Shown here in pieces: positions 35,463 to 46,250 of a stretch of DNA of 64,000 bases (its first letter is position 1; every line of letters starts with the position of its first letter). The translations under genes were made by a program, and so were the position numbers. The notes under the pieces were generated by a model that was given only the letters and a program-made list of their open reading frames with translations, searched no databases and was not told where the DNA came from. Origin of the DNA: Paraspadella gotoi (lineage: Eukaryota; Chaetognatha); contig CM119267.1 in NCBI GenBank assembly GCA_051294375.1, forward strand, positions 16,391,601 through 16,455,600. Direction: 5' to 3'.

Positions 35463-36700
35463 TCTGGTTCCAATGGATACCGCGAAATTCTTCATGGCTC
35501 CTCTCCAGTTACCATCAAGTAGCGACGTCTCCTCGAGACCGTCCACCCCTGAACCGACCACCCGGTGGTGATGAGAGGCTGAGTACAACTGATCGGGAAG
35601 GTTTTTGTCTTTTTAATGGTTGCGCTTGTCTATATCAGTTTGTTTCTATTTCCCCTTTCATGGATACCAGATGTTTTTACCCATGAGCTCTAGGAATTTC
35701 TATCTTTCTCTCCCGCACTCAACCTTCTACTGCTCGCTGCTGCAATTCGTTTCCAGTGATCAAGTCCGCGCTTCTGCGCCCAGAGGCTTGTCATGCTAAA
35801 CCCGGCTCTCCTAAGTCGGGAATATGGAGTTGTTCATCCAATCAACATGAATCATGAAGACAAATGTATTGCCGCCCGCAACGATAACTTACAATGCGTT
35901 CAGAGCAAACTCATATCAACACAAGTCAATTTCTGATGCTCCAGTGGGATTTGAGACGTATTAATCAACACAAAACGCATTAACTGCAATCAGTTCACCT
36001 TCGGAGTGGTTGAATGTTCAGGCAAATGCGAGATGAGCTGCGTATCTGTGGTTCTTTCGGGACGCCACCAAAGTTGTGGTAAGCCGTCAATAAACGCAGA
36101 TCCCTAATTGCCTCGAGTGGAATCTGCGAATGACCTTCTCCTGCTGATTTCCTGGGTACCTCCTCACCTGAAGAAGATACTTTGCTCCCCTGCACATATA
36201 TTTATTGCCGAAAGTTACCAAGGATTCAGCAAAATTCGCTGTCTTCAATTTCGAAGCAGTCCGAATCGCTCGACGCTATGAGCGGATGACAGGGCCGCTA
36301 GCTCAATATCTGTCCTTCACACTGCAGAAAGTGGCCTATATTTATTAAAACTTGCCTCTCAAAGCTTTACTGTCTGCCAGATCCCGAATTGAATTTTGGA
36401 TAATGAGAAGCACATTTTCCCTCCGCCTCCACTTGTAAAGTGATGCAGCCAAATCAATAAGTACGCGCGTTTTCTTTAATTCAGCTTTGCGGCTGAATCT
36501 CGACGATTGGTAGGGCAGTCTGCTTCCGAAGGAGCTTAAAGCTACGCTGACGGATTCCCCTCCTCTCTGTGGATTTTTATTGTGGAATCGCATCGACGGA
36601 GTTTCTGCGCGCTATCCATTCCTCTCTTTTAACAAAAGCCAAAAACATTAATCGCCACAGAAAAAAATACAGTTCCAGAAACAACGAAGAGGTTCTTTGC
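35071..36700 (+). pseudogene. gag-like region of the DIRS-like element (broken)
   Basis: The longest frame, 35071-35571 (166 codons), ends in a Ser/Pro/Thr-rich stretch (SSSDVSSRPSTPEPTT), typical of low-complexity Gag sequence. The ATG at 35475 follows the partial terminal-repeat copy and may be the true gag start. Downstream frames are split by stops. The assignment rests mainly on position upstream of RT and on length; no zinc knuckle is seen. Confidence 0.4.
35463..35508 (+). repeat. Third partial copy of the terminal-repeat outer end
   Basis: The 22 bases at 35486-35507 are identical to the reverse complement of 40235-40256. The match continues outward with a few differences to 35465 and 40275. 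In DIRS1 an internal complementary region copies the repeat ends and is thought to help form the circular intermediate, but it normally lies near the right end. Here it is near the left, so this may be a rearranged equivalent or the edge of a nested copy. Confidence 0.6.
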
Positions 36701-37086
36701 CTAAGTCCAGGGTTCCTACAAGCCTTATCGCAAGTCCGCCGTCCTCTAGGCTTCGGGAAAGGGCGGAGGGCGGCGTCGAAGGATTCCAAGTGACTTCCTA
36801 TGACGCCCCTCGGCCGTCGCCTCGTCCGGCCACTGGATACATCAAGACCATAGGCATCTGTCCCAGGACTCGATTGCTCTTCTCCGCCCATCTTCCCCCG
36901 ATGCTTCCCGACGGGGAGCACCCGCGCTTGCAAGCACTTCGTCCTTTTTGGGCGGATTTGGTCGACAGGATTCAATCCTATGTTCTAACAAAACGTGAAA
37001 GGATTCCTCATGATGCCCAGGAGCGAAACAGGATTCCTACCAGAATTGCCTCTCCCTTCGACGAGGACCCCTCTTATCTTGGGTGA
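36697..37086 (+). pseudogene. Amino-terminal part of the DIRS-like pol region
   Basis: A 129-codon frame holding RLQALRPFWADL at 36925 and then SYVL. This fits the linker found just upstream of RT in DIRS elements (consensus-like R-L-x-x-F-L-P-F-W with D-P-W-V-L). The frame ends at 37086 and the reading continues in other frames, so at least one break lies at the start of the RT domain. Confidence 0.6.
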
Positions 37087-37830
37087 CAAGGGACTCACCC
37101 TCATCGACGACGCAATAGCCGGCAGGCTTTGAAAAGGGTCCCGTGGAGACACCGTGCTAAAAGCCTTCTCCGGCCGTCCTCGGGTATTATTCCAAGATTT
37201 TTCTGGTTCCCAACACAAGCATGCGACGGGCTGGAGTGCCAAATTACATAATATTTGATACAAGCCTCCATAAAACAAGTCTCTTTCATATGTATCCCTC
37301 CTTTCTACTTCCGATGCAAGTTGTTCAAGATGTTCGGAAGATGGTCTCCGGTGGGATCTGGGCGCGTCGCTATTTCGGAAATCTTCCCCGCCGACCCTCT
37401 CTCAACAGCTTTGCCTCTTCATGTGGCATCATCGCAAGTTTTGTCGGGTTCATTTGAAGTGGCGCGCTTATCAGTACAAGTGTCCTTCCTTTCGGTTGGC
37501 AGCGGTCCTTGAAACTATTGTCCAAAACAAGATACCGACACGCCCGTTAGTCCGCCACGTGCTCCGGAAGAGCCGGTACTCAGCCGGCTGCACTTCTTTA
37601 CTATCTATAGACGAATATTCTCATACTGGGACCTTCCCGCCAAGAAGGAGTGTCTGCGAATAAAACACACTCCTAAACGACACAGCCCAACTCGACTCTA
37701 GAAGGATGCCCGGGCTGTCATCAGTCATCCCAAGAAAAGTGTCAAGCCTTTGGTCCGACGCAACGCTTTTTCAGTTCTTGGGTCTCCAATGGGACGGGGC
37801 GCCTTCATCGAGTTTTGCTGCCCCCTGCGA
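37087..37830 (+). pseudogene. Reverse transcriptase domain of the DIRS-like element (frameshifted)
   Basis: Consecutive pieces of the RT fold occur in order but in different frames. A QDVRKMV piece near 37320 is followed by HRKF...HLKWRAYQYK at 37427-37480, a diverged stretch where LPFGL should be, a possible remnant of the YLDD active site near 37600 (read as SIDEY), and FQFLGLQWD at 37769-37795. The catalytic aspartate pair is not intact as written. The enzyme would have copied the element RNA into DNA. Frameshifts and stops make this non-functional, or else the sequence itself has indel errors. Confidence 0.75.
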
Positions 37831-38293
37831 CCCATCAAGCATTTTGTCCCTTATCGCCGAGATGGCCGCCTTCCCTCCCTGATCCCCCTAAGACCCCCAC
37901 AGCCAATCCATGCCCTTCAGTTGCTTCGGCGGCTGTGCGTTCTTCTGACCGCCAGCCTTCATTTAGCAGTTCCCGCTCATTCGTTGCAGAGCGGCAAGGA
38001 TCAACCCGACGTCAATCGTGATCTACTCGCACGGAGAAGTGAGATCTTGGGGGAAGACAGTCTATCTTTCGGAGGCGCGAAAGAGGAGTTGCGTTGAGAT
38101 GTTCAAAGCTCGATGGATCCAGCATGGGCTTTGCTCGATCGCCGATGTTCTCCTGCGATTCAGGCCACAGCGGAATGACGACAGATAGAACCTCCAGGAA
38201 GGGTTGAAGTGCTTTCTCAACTAAATTTCCGCGGGCCCCTTCAAAGACCGGGGATTGCGGAAAGTTGTGATGCCCATCTCCATATAACTGTGA

Positions 38294-38680
38294 ATGAATC
38301 ATGGTCCTCTAAAAAAGTTCCGCGTTCCTTCGGTCGGCAAGATCCAGGGCTGCAATCTTTTGTGGAAGACCGACAGCCTTAGTGTCTCCTGGTTTGTCTC
38401 CGCCGCTCTTGCAGCCGCTCAACAGGATCTTCACGAAGTTGTCAGGGATTCTCTCTCCTTCTTGCCTCAGCTTCGCATGCAAGATCACCAAAATTTGGAC
38501 GCACATTTTCTCGGAAGCAGAAGTTTGATCGCCGGATGCAGCACACGCGAAGCAGCTGTCAGGATTGGCATCTCTTCTCCCCAAGTTTTTCGACGGATTT
38601 CAACGCTCTGGGTTGGCCTTCAGAAAAGCATCTATTGCCGAACGCCTGACTCTCGCGTCATCGTTCTCCTACTCTCTTGA
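38294..38680 (+). pseudogene. RNase H region of the DIRS-like element
   Basis: A 128-codon open frame with WKTDSLSVSWF near the start and DLHEVVRDSLSFL following, then a HFLGSRSLIA stretch resembling the P-G-S-x-N-x-I-A-D part of retroelement RNase H (the final D is not kept), and a STREAA segment equivalent to the usual SR. The domain degrades RNA in RNA/DNA hybrids. Several acidic catalytic positions look altered. Confidence 0.6.
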
Positions 38681-39500
38681 CGAGAAAGTATGAGGAGAGT
38701 ATTCTCTCGGATCTGTAATAGCACCTCAGTCAAGTTTGGGATTGCGACCAGCCTACGAGATGTTTCCCCCTCTAATCCCCACTGGATCCCGAGGTGATCA
38801 TCAAGTTGAGGAGGTCCACAGGGAAATATCTTCTGGCCACGCCCTCCATTGGCTCGATGCCAGAAGTGGTTTCGTGTTGTTGACTCTTCGGGTGTTGGAT
38901 GGTTTTTTCAAGGAATCATATAACCCAATTTGGTTCTCGTCGATTTGTGTTTGACAAAGCATCGGCATGCTCCCTCCAAGCGTCTCGCCCGCGGATCGCC
39001 TCAAGTCGGTTCCGAATTCTGGAGCGATTCCAAATCTCCCTACTAGAGCGCACGCCGCTCTCCAAGACCTCAACAACTCAGCTTTTCTCTTCTCATCACC
39101 AACAGCCGATGCATTCTATACCAGTGCATCCCGTGTTCACACAGGCTGCCTCTTGGCCGATCCCTTGCCTGACGCCTTCCTTTTTCAGCGTAGGCCCTTC
39201 GAGGACATTTCAGCGCCGCTTCTTCGAGGACGTTCTTTCCAGTATCTCTCCTCATCTCACGCGAATCGACGGCCTTGTCTTATCTCTAGCACAGTGAATT
39301 TGCACAGCATCGGCAAAATCTTCCCGCATCTTTGCTCTCCCTCATGTGGACTGCTCTCAGTGGCGTCTAACATCCTTTGTCTGCCGTTGCGAAGCGGTAG
39401 CTCTGCCAGAAACCGCCCTCCTTCGGCGCAGGATGTCCCGCCTGGCAGTGTCGCCGCAGTTTCTAAGTTTTTGATATTCGCCTCTATCCTATTCTCCGTT
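38681..39500 (+). pseudogene. Spacer and amino-terminal part of the tyrosine recombinase region (broken)
   Basis: Overlapping frames at 38899-39297 and 38967-39509 cover the stretch where the core-binding half of the recombinase is expected. I recognise no specific motif; the assignment is by position between RNase H and the catalytic end. Confidence 0.35.
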
Positions 39501-40090
39501 CATGTATGAGGAGTACAACTTTTCCTCCTTGCCATGCGCCTCTGCAAGCATATGGCCTCAGAGTACCTTCCACTTTCCTTGTTGGACCTGGCTCAACATG
39601 GTTTGGCTTGCTGTATCCATGCCTCGGTTCGTGCCTTCTCAAACTGTCCCAAGCACCTGACAGAATTACTCGCTTCTTGCGTCCTGTGCTTTTCGTTTGG
39701 ATAGACGCCATGGCTCAATGCCGTTGTCCAGTCTCAGTGCTTTGCTTTTAAGGCTCCGTGTCGTCAGATTGCGATCCCACAGCACGATTTTCTCTCTTTA
39801 TCTTCTCCCATCTCCCATCTCTCCTTATCGGTCCCCATTTATCCTCCTAACTTTCATCGACTTCTTCTCTAAGTCGAATCTCTGTAGAGATGCGGACCCA
39901 ATCAACGCGCCCCCTGGCTCGCACACGCGCTATGGCTGTATCGGAAGCTTTTGCCAAGGCGTGATTGTACGTACATTGTCATACAAATCAGGGATTGGTC
40001 TTGGGTCTGACAACCTTCTTCCGTTTTTACTGTCGGGATCGGCGCTGGAGAGCTGCGTCTCTCAGACCTGGGTCTAATGTGGATGAGTGA
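39501..40090 (+). pseudogene. Tyrosine recombinase catalytic end of the DIRS-like element
   Basis: RTRAMAVSEAFAKA is encoded at 39920-39961, matching the conserved helix after the second active-site arginine. After a frameshift comes TTFFRFYCRD at 40010-40039, whose tyrosine codon at 40028-40030 would be the nucleophile. The frame reaches a stop at 40088-40090, exactly at the inner edge of the right terminal repeat. In an active element this enzyme integrates a circular double-stranded intermediate without target-site duplication. Confidence 0.75.
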
Positions 40091-40276
40091 TTTCGTGGCG
40101 TTTGGTTCGCTGAGCTAGTATCTGAGAGGAGGAAAGAGGAGGAGGAGGAAGCAGAGAAGGACCTGCTTTTTTCCGTTTTTTCTTTGTCCTTTCTTGTGGA
40201 CAACCACGACATCTGGAACAAAGAGCAACACTGGTGGAGAGGAGCCATGAAGAATTCCCGGTTCCATTTGGAACCA
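40084..40276 (-). repeat. DIRS-like element, right inverted terminal repeat
   Basis: Inverted partner of 34246-34440 with a 29-bp identical core at 40106-40134. Its outer end (40235-40276) also matches the internal copy at 35463-35508. Confidence 0.9.
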
Positions 40277-40461
40277 TAAATTTTTTACCATTAGAATAAT
40301 CAAATGCTATAACAACTTTTTGGTTTCTGCTTACAAACCTTTCTAGTTAAATCACAAAAAAAAAAAAAGATTTTAAAGGTTGGGAATCTCAGAATAGCTA
40401 AGAAAAATTAAGGTAAAAAATTTTATACAGCGGATGTTGTGATTCTCTGATCACTTATCAC
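40277..40461. other. AT-rich flank between the element and a gap
   Basis: No feature recognised. Confidence 0.5.
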
Positions 40462-40486
40462 NNNNNNNNNNNNNNNNNNNNNNNNN
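40462..40486. other. Assembly gap of exactly 25 N
   Basis: With the 25-N gap at 49442 it brackets a gap-free block (40487-49441) that contains the whole right arm of the inverted repeat. Confidence 0.99.
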
Positions 40487-41500
40487 GAGGGAATAAGAGG
40501 GTGTGTCCAGTTGGGCAATGGAGAGGGTGAGGGACTGAGGGAAAGAGCCAGCTGGAAAGGGGGGAAAGGGAATGGAGATAGAAATGGAGGTCAACAACGA
40601 CGGGTAAGTGACATAGTAAGAGAATAAGAAATGTGAAGGGGAAAGAGGAAGTGAGAGGATATTGTTCGGTGAAGATTATGGATATGAGTCTTGACCGAAT
40701 TTACTTGGTCTTGACCCGAGAAATGTTTTCTTTCTTCTCGAGGTCGTCGTCGTCGTAAAACAAAATGCCAAAAGTGTCATCTCGTCCTTGACCTGACCGT
40801 ACCTGGAAATCGTTGGCATGTTATCAAGCATAATATATGAACATAAAGATAAATATTGAACGATATTACATAATTCCTTTCATGAGAAACCAAACAACAG
40901 AAAAAAAGGAGATAACTCAACTATAGAGTTTTAGCGACGGTGATGACGACGACGACTTCGATATGAAATCAGGGAAACCACAATTGAAACCCATTTCATG
41001 AAACATCCGTTAACAACGGCGACGACAGTGACGACGATGACGACGACGACCGTCCTCCCCACGGCAAATTCCTTTAATCGCCCGTGGTTCTTACCCACCG
41101 CGGGAGACACTCCAGCCCCATCATATTCTCCATAAACACCACAGCAGCGAAGCCCCATTCCCTCTTCCGACCACAATCGGTCATGACAAGGAGACGATTT
41201 CAAAAATTCCAGCCGAACCAGTGAAGGCTGTCGATTATTTATGCAAATCCGAAGCCGGGAAAAAATGTTCGTTCGGTTTTCTCCGCGCGCTCTCAATCAC
41301 GACACACCTTACGACACACACCACCGCTCGCTCTCTCTCCCCCAACTCATTCCCCCCCCCCCTCCCCCCTCTCCCTCCCCTTCCCTCCCCTTCGCCTCAC
41401 ATCTCTATTCCATTGCCTTCAACGTGACACACCCTCTTATCCTCCTCATCCCTCCCTCTCCATTCGATGCTAATTTCGGATATACAACTCTCCTCCCACT
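40487..41500. other. Unannotated stretch inside the bracketed block
   Basis: Purine-rich start, CGA/GAC trinucleotide tracts near 40935-40960 and 41018-41052, and a C-rich tract at 41338-41400. No gene is seen; a convincing inverted match to the left side is not visible here. Confidence 0.4.
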
Positions 41501-41529
41501 TCTCACTCTTTTCCCCCTTCCCCCCTTCC

Positions 41530-42600
41530 TCGCTCCTTCCTCATCGACTACGAGAGGACAGCGCGGGGGCGAGATAGCTGGCGTTACCACTCCAATTGTC
41601 AGCCATGTTTCCAAGTTTGTTCTCCTCTTCCTCCTCCTGTTCTGCTTCTTCCTCGTCTCCTCTCTCTCTTACCCCTTCTCCACACACCCCACTGCCTTCT
41701 CCCTTCGTCTATTCCTTTCCATAAAGCGTACATGCGGATGCCTAGAGGACGGTTGCTTTCTGTGTCGGCGTCTCGGCGGCGTTCGGCGTGCGGCCTTAGC
41801 TGCGTCGCCGCTTTTTCCTTCGCCCTCGTTCGAGTCTCATCGTCTCTCTTCCGTCTAACTATTTCTCCTTTCTTCTTCTCTTCGGTCTGCTGTCTCATCG
41901 TCAGTCTCTTTCTCTTTTCTCTATAGGTGAAGTCTCGTCGCGTTGATGTCGGGGACTCATCGGTGTGCAAACTACTCTCTCTCTCTCTCTCTCTCATGAT
42001 TCCGCTCGCGTCATCTATCGGATGCATAGTGAAGCGTTGGCAGGAAACACGGAATTGGAATTGATTTAATAGTAAATTTATCAATCATCTAGGAAAAAAA
42101 ACAGAGAAAAAAATCCCGGACGTTTAATATAAATCCTGGGAGAATAAGAAAATAAGTCCATGTTGGTAGACTAGCTCATGTCATCTGCTCAATATTGTGT
42201 TAATGTTTAAGGTCAAAAAGAATTCGTCGTTGTATAGGACGGTATTTTACGCGGTTCAGGGTCGATTTGTTACAAATCATCTCTGCGCGTCCATAGAGGT
42301 TGTAGATATTGTTAAATATTATTCTGTCCACCGACTATATGTCCCATTACGGACAGTTTTCTAGTACTCTTTTTTTTTCCATTCTTATCTCTCTCATCTG
42401 TCAGCGGGGAATAGTCTGGGAGTGCGTTCTCTCGTAGGCCCTTATACTTTTTCCTCTCTCTCTCACTACACCAACTCACATCTCTCTCTCTCTCTCTTTC
42501 AATATTTTCCTTATTCATCCAGATTACTGAATCAATTCCGGGGAACTGAGGATTTGTTTTTTCTTGTTTTCTTGTTTTTTGCAGAGTTCTCGACATACCA
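41530..42600 (+). repeat. Internal direct duplication in the right arm, copy 1
   Basis: CCTTCCTCATCGACTA at 41535-41550 recurs at 45005-45020, each time followed by CGAGAGGACA and a GGGGCGA word. A later CCAGATT...CTGAAT...CCGGG...GCA(G)AGTTCT series at about 42518-42588 recurs near 46130-46200. Copies differ by indels. The left arm carries the inverted equivalent of both at 28.2-29.0 kb, so three related copies exist. Confidence 0.65.
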
Positions 42601-44960
42601 ACATAGAGAGAGATATTCTAGGCGTGGATTAATATATTTTCTAATATATATAAATCTATTGAGAAATTATAACCAAACCAGACTAAAAATAAATAACGAA
42701 ATAATACAACAATTCTTATTTAATAAAATAACATAATAAAAACCAATTGAGGGCGATAAGAATTACAAAAAGAAGCGAGATATACTAATGAAGCTTCTAC
42801 ATGATGGATTTTTTATTTGTCCACCGCAGCTGCATATGTGTTTTAAAACCCCGTTCGGCGGGTTTTTTTTTCTCTCCCGTTTTTTTTTTTTTCTCGGACA
42901 TGTAGATATCTTCTTTTTATTTATAACAGAAAAGCATATCTGAGAACGTATCCCATCGTTCGCTTCGCTTACTTTACTCCTGCCATTCTCGCGTGTTCAG
43001 GCATCTACTTCTTATCGTATTCATCCTCTTCTGATTTCATAGTCTTCAGTTGTTTATGCGGTATATATGCAGTTATGTATTTATAGTTACTGCAGAGTTT
43101 ATGGACTGTAGAGATTGAACCGAGAAGAGAGAGCAGATTTCGCACGTTTTATTTGTTCGTATTTGACAAGAGAGAGAGGATGACAGGAGATATAGATTGA
43201 TCGGCACTTGGTCTTTTGTTTTTTACCTAAGTTTAATTAATTAAATGTTTTACTACCTTCGTGAGATTTGTTAGGTCAACAGAGTATTGAGTCGTAAGTG
43301 CTCACAGAAGAGAGGCGAGTCGTCTCTACGGGAAAAGGAGTCGAGTCCAATTCTCATGTGAGAGATGCGGAGATTATTCTGACATTTCTCTCTTTCTCTC
43401 TCTCAGTCGTCTCTTTCTCTTCTCGGATCATCTGGCCTCGAGTAGTATCTACAAAATCGACAGCTCCTCTTCACTGTTCGGTCGTCCTGGAATTTTTTGA
43501 GAATCGTCTCCTTCACTGCTCATTGCACCTCGATTGTCGTGCTCTCGTCTCATGAGGCGTACAATTCCTCGGGGCTTCGCTGCTGATGTGTCTTATTCGT
43601 GCAAATCTTCATCTTCGATGGGTCTCTCTCTCTCAAAAGGAAGCGGGGCCTGTCTCCTCGACGGTAAGAAAGCGTGAAAAGTGGTATTAGATGAGAGGAG
43701 AATTTCCTTTCTAGTCAGTGCGGACGAAATTTAAAGGACATTTGCTCTCCTGTTGAGCGAGGACAGCATACGTCGTCCATCACTGTTTTCGGTTCTCAGT
43801 TTCCTCACTAAAGTTTAAAACTTTCACGTTGTCTGTTTTCGTCTGCGCCCACGTAAAAGATTAACCCTTTCAAGCGCGGGTACCATCTGCATTTCAGGAA
43901 AATCTTCGCGCACGGCTATTTCAAATTGTGAGTGCCTCTGCTCTCATCGCGTCAATCTCACTATACGCCCAAGTTTCTAACTGCGAGCTCGTCTGGTAAG
44001 TGTCAATACAGTGATCAGTCCGAGCAACTAATACCCAACACTAATGAGATTGTATGTATGAGCTTATATAGTCCATCATCTTTTTAAACTCCTCTTCTCT
44101 CCTTTTTCATGCTTGTTTTAACTTTCTCCAATTTGAAAGCGTAATATATGTAAATCGCCGAATATTATGGATATCAATATGTATTCTCTCTTCACTGTAT
44201 CATTCAGTCTTCTAATTCATCTATATTCCAATTTGGCTCCTGTATTCATTCATGCTCACATCACTGCCTCACATTCTGGGTGCACTTTCCAGCCACGCGG
44301 ATCAGCGATTCCTAAGCCCACCGAGATGAGCGACTTTCGGTGTGCCATCTTTGGTATTTTGTTTTAAACCTACGAAGACCGAAAAAGCTCCTACGTTCTT
44401 CCTCTCGCGTACTTATGATGCAAAACATAATATCTCTGCTCTGCACGCAGGAGAATCAAGCAACACTCAAAGACTATCCCATCAATAATTCGGTTCACAG
44501 ATTCTCATATCCATATCATCTTTTCCCACTCTCTTCTCCCCCCGACCCATTATACCTCATCCTCCCCTCTCATCGCTCTTCCCGTCCTCTCTCATCCTCC
44601 CTCTAGACATCTCTTCTCTTCTCATCTCTTCTCTCCCTCAAATAGTATCAAACTGGATAATAGGCTCGTGTGTCCGCCCATGTCACATCAGCTTCTAGAT
44701 GTTTTTTTCTTTCGTCGCTTCTTTCTTGTTGACTCCTTTCTTTCTCTCTATTTCAATTACTCTCCATTCCCCTTTCACGACCCACTAATTCGCATTATAC
44801 TAGCGCACTCTTGCCCTCCATGATATACCGCAGTTCCATTGCGATTCCATCTCAGTCCATCCATTGCGCCACTAGCGACACACAAGACCCTCATGGTAAC
44901 AATTCCCCATAGTACATCTTCTTGAAAGCCTCACAAATACACAAAGTACGATACTTCACA
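42600..44960. other. Right-arm stretch without genes
   Basis: Pairs only in short patches with the left arm (AATAAAAAGAAGATAT near 42913; AACGTGAAAGTTTTAA near 43815). No RNA gene or coding exon is seen. Confidence 0.4.
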
Positions 44961-46250
44961 TTCCCTTCTCATAATCTCCCCCTTCCGCTCCCCCCCCACT
45001 GCTCCCTTCCTCATCGACTAACGAGAGGACAAGCGAGGGGGCGACGACTATGATATGCTCGCACGTTTTAAGAGCTATGGCACATTACCATTGCTTCTCT
45101 ACATCAAATGTTCTCCGAAGTTTGATCCATTCCTCCCCTCTTCCCTTTCACCCTTCCTTCCATTCATCTTCTCCTCATCATCTCTTCCCTCCCACTCTTC
45201 CCCTTCTCACACACACGCATCATCCATCCATAACGCCCCAGCATCCATCCCCTTCTTCCGCCCTTTACACTGATCAGCATCCTTTCCCCATATAGAGGTA
45301 TATGCGAGTCCCTAATGCGATGGATGGTTGCTGCGTCAGTTCGGTCGGCGCCTGTGCTGTCCTGCGCGGCCGGTCACGGTGCGAGCGTTCTTTCCTTCCT
45401 TTATCGGCCCTTGAGTATAAGGGTTGAATTATGCTTAGACATTAAATTTTCGTTTTTATTCTTCCGACACCTAATGATTATTAGTTAAAGTTTTATGCAA
45501 ACAATGGGACGGAACCTTTTTTCTTTCCCTTCTGCATAAATTGTTTCTAAATTTCTCTTTTTCTCAACCCTAGCGAAACTTGAATGGAAGAAAAATCGGG
45601 TACGTGTGCGGAAGGACCACTTGTGTGATACATATCCAACGGAGCGCTGGGTGTTTTGGAAAGAGATTAAAAAAATACCATTAAAAACTTTTTTTTTTTT
45701 ATTATAACCGGTAGAGCGTGTGCACGTCTTTTTTTTTTTGGATAAACAGGTCGTCGACACGAACTGGGAGCGGGTACTAAGCTTTCCTCATCGAGCGCAG
45801 TGACGGGGATCTAGAGTTAGGTATACTAATTGAACGGTCGCGACACTGTCGAACAGATCCTGCGTATTTATAATTTAACCACGTGATATATTCATCTCTG
45901 TCTCAGCAAAAGAATGTCATAGGAAAGTTTCTATTGAACACTGCGTGGTGTAGGGGTAGGTGCAGTCTGTCTCTGACTAAGATCTAAAGTGCTTTTCTTT
46001 TCCTCTCAATAAAGAATAATATAGCTCCGTTTGCACTTATTCTATCGGCCCTTCTGCCTCCCTCCCGCTTCTCTGCATTCCTTCCTCTATATTCTCTCTC
46101 ATCTCTCTCTTTCTCAATAATCTCTTCTCCAGATTCTGAATACTTCTCCGGGACTTCCTCACTTTCTTTTTTCGTTTTTTTCTTTTTTTTTGCAAGTTCT
46201 TTCGCGAGAACTTTCCCACTCATCCTCTCTCTCTTCTCTCCTCTTCTCTC
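44960..46250 (+). repeat. Internal direct duplication in the right arm, copy 2
   Basis: See copy 1 at 41530-42600; the offset is about 3.5 kb. This copy is more diverged, with extra bases spread through it. Confidence 0.6.

Larger units (their letters stand above)
34246..40276 (+). mobile_element. DIRS-like (tyrosine-recombinase) retrotransposon, decayed copy
   Basis: A ~6.0-kb element bounded by inverted terminal repeats, with remnants in the order gag, reverse transcriptase, RNase H, tyrosine recombinase, all on the plus strand. Landmarks: HLKWRAYQYK (37451-37480) fits the RT region before the LPFGL motif; FQFLGLQWD (37769-37795) fits the FLG motif after the RT core; KTDSLSVSWF (from 38366) and DLHE (from 38426) fit the RNase H region; TTFFRFYCRD (40010-40039) fits the recombinase end. 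Inverted terminal repeats plus a recombinase point to DIRS1-type elements rather than the Ngaro or PAT types, which have split direct repeats. Frames break often, so this copy should be inactive. I recognised no methyltransferase domain. Confidence 0.85.

Noticed and set aside
36345-36593. Minus-strand frame inside the DIRS-like element
   Set aside because: Antisense to the element's gag-pol interval; the plus strand explains the region better.
45943-46000. tRNA-like stretch GTGGTGTAGGGGTAGGTGC
   Set aside because: It resembles a D-arm/A-box, but there is no B-box downstream and no cloverleaf. The left-arm counterpart near 26450 does not preserve it.
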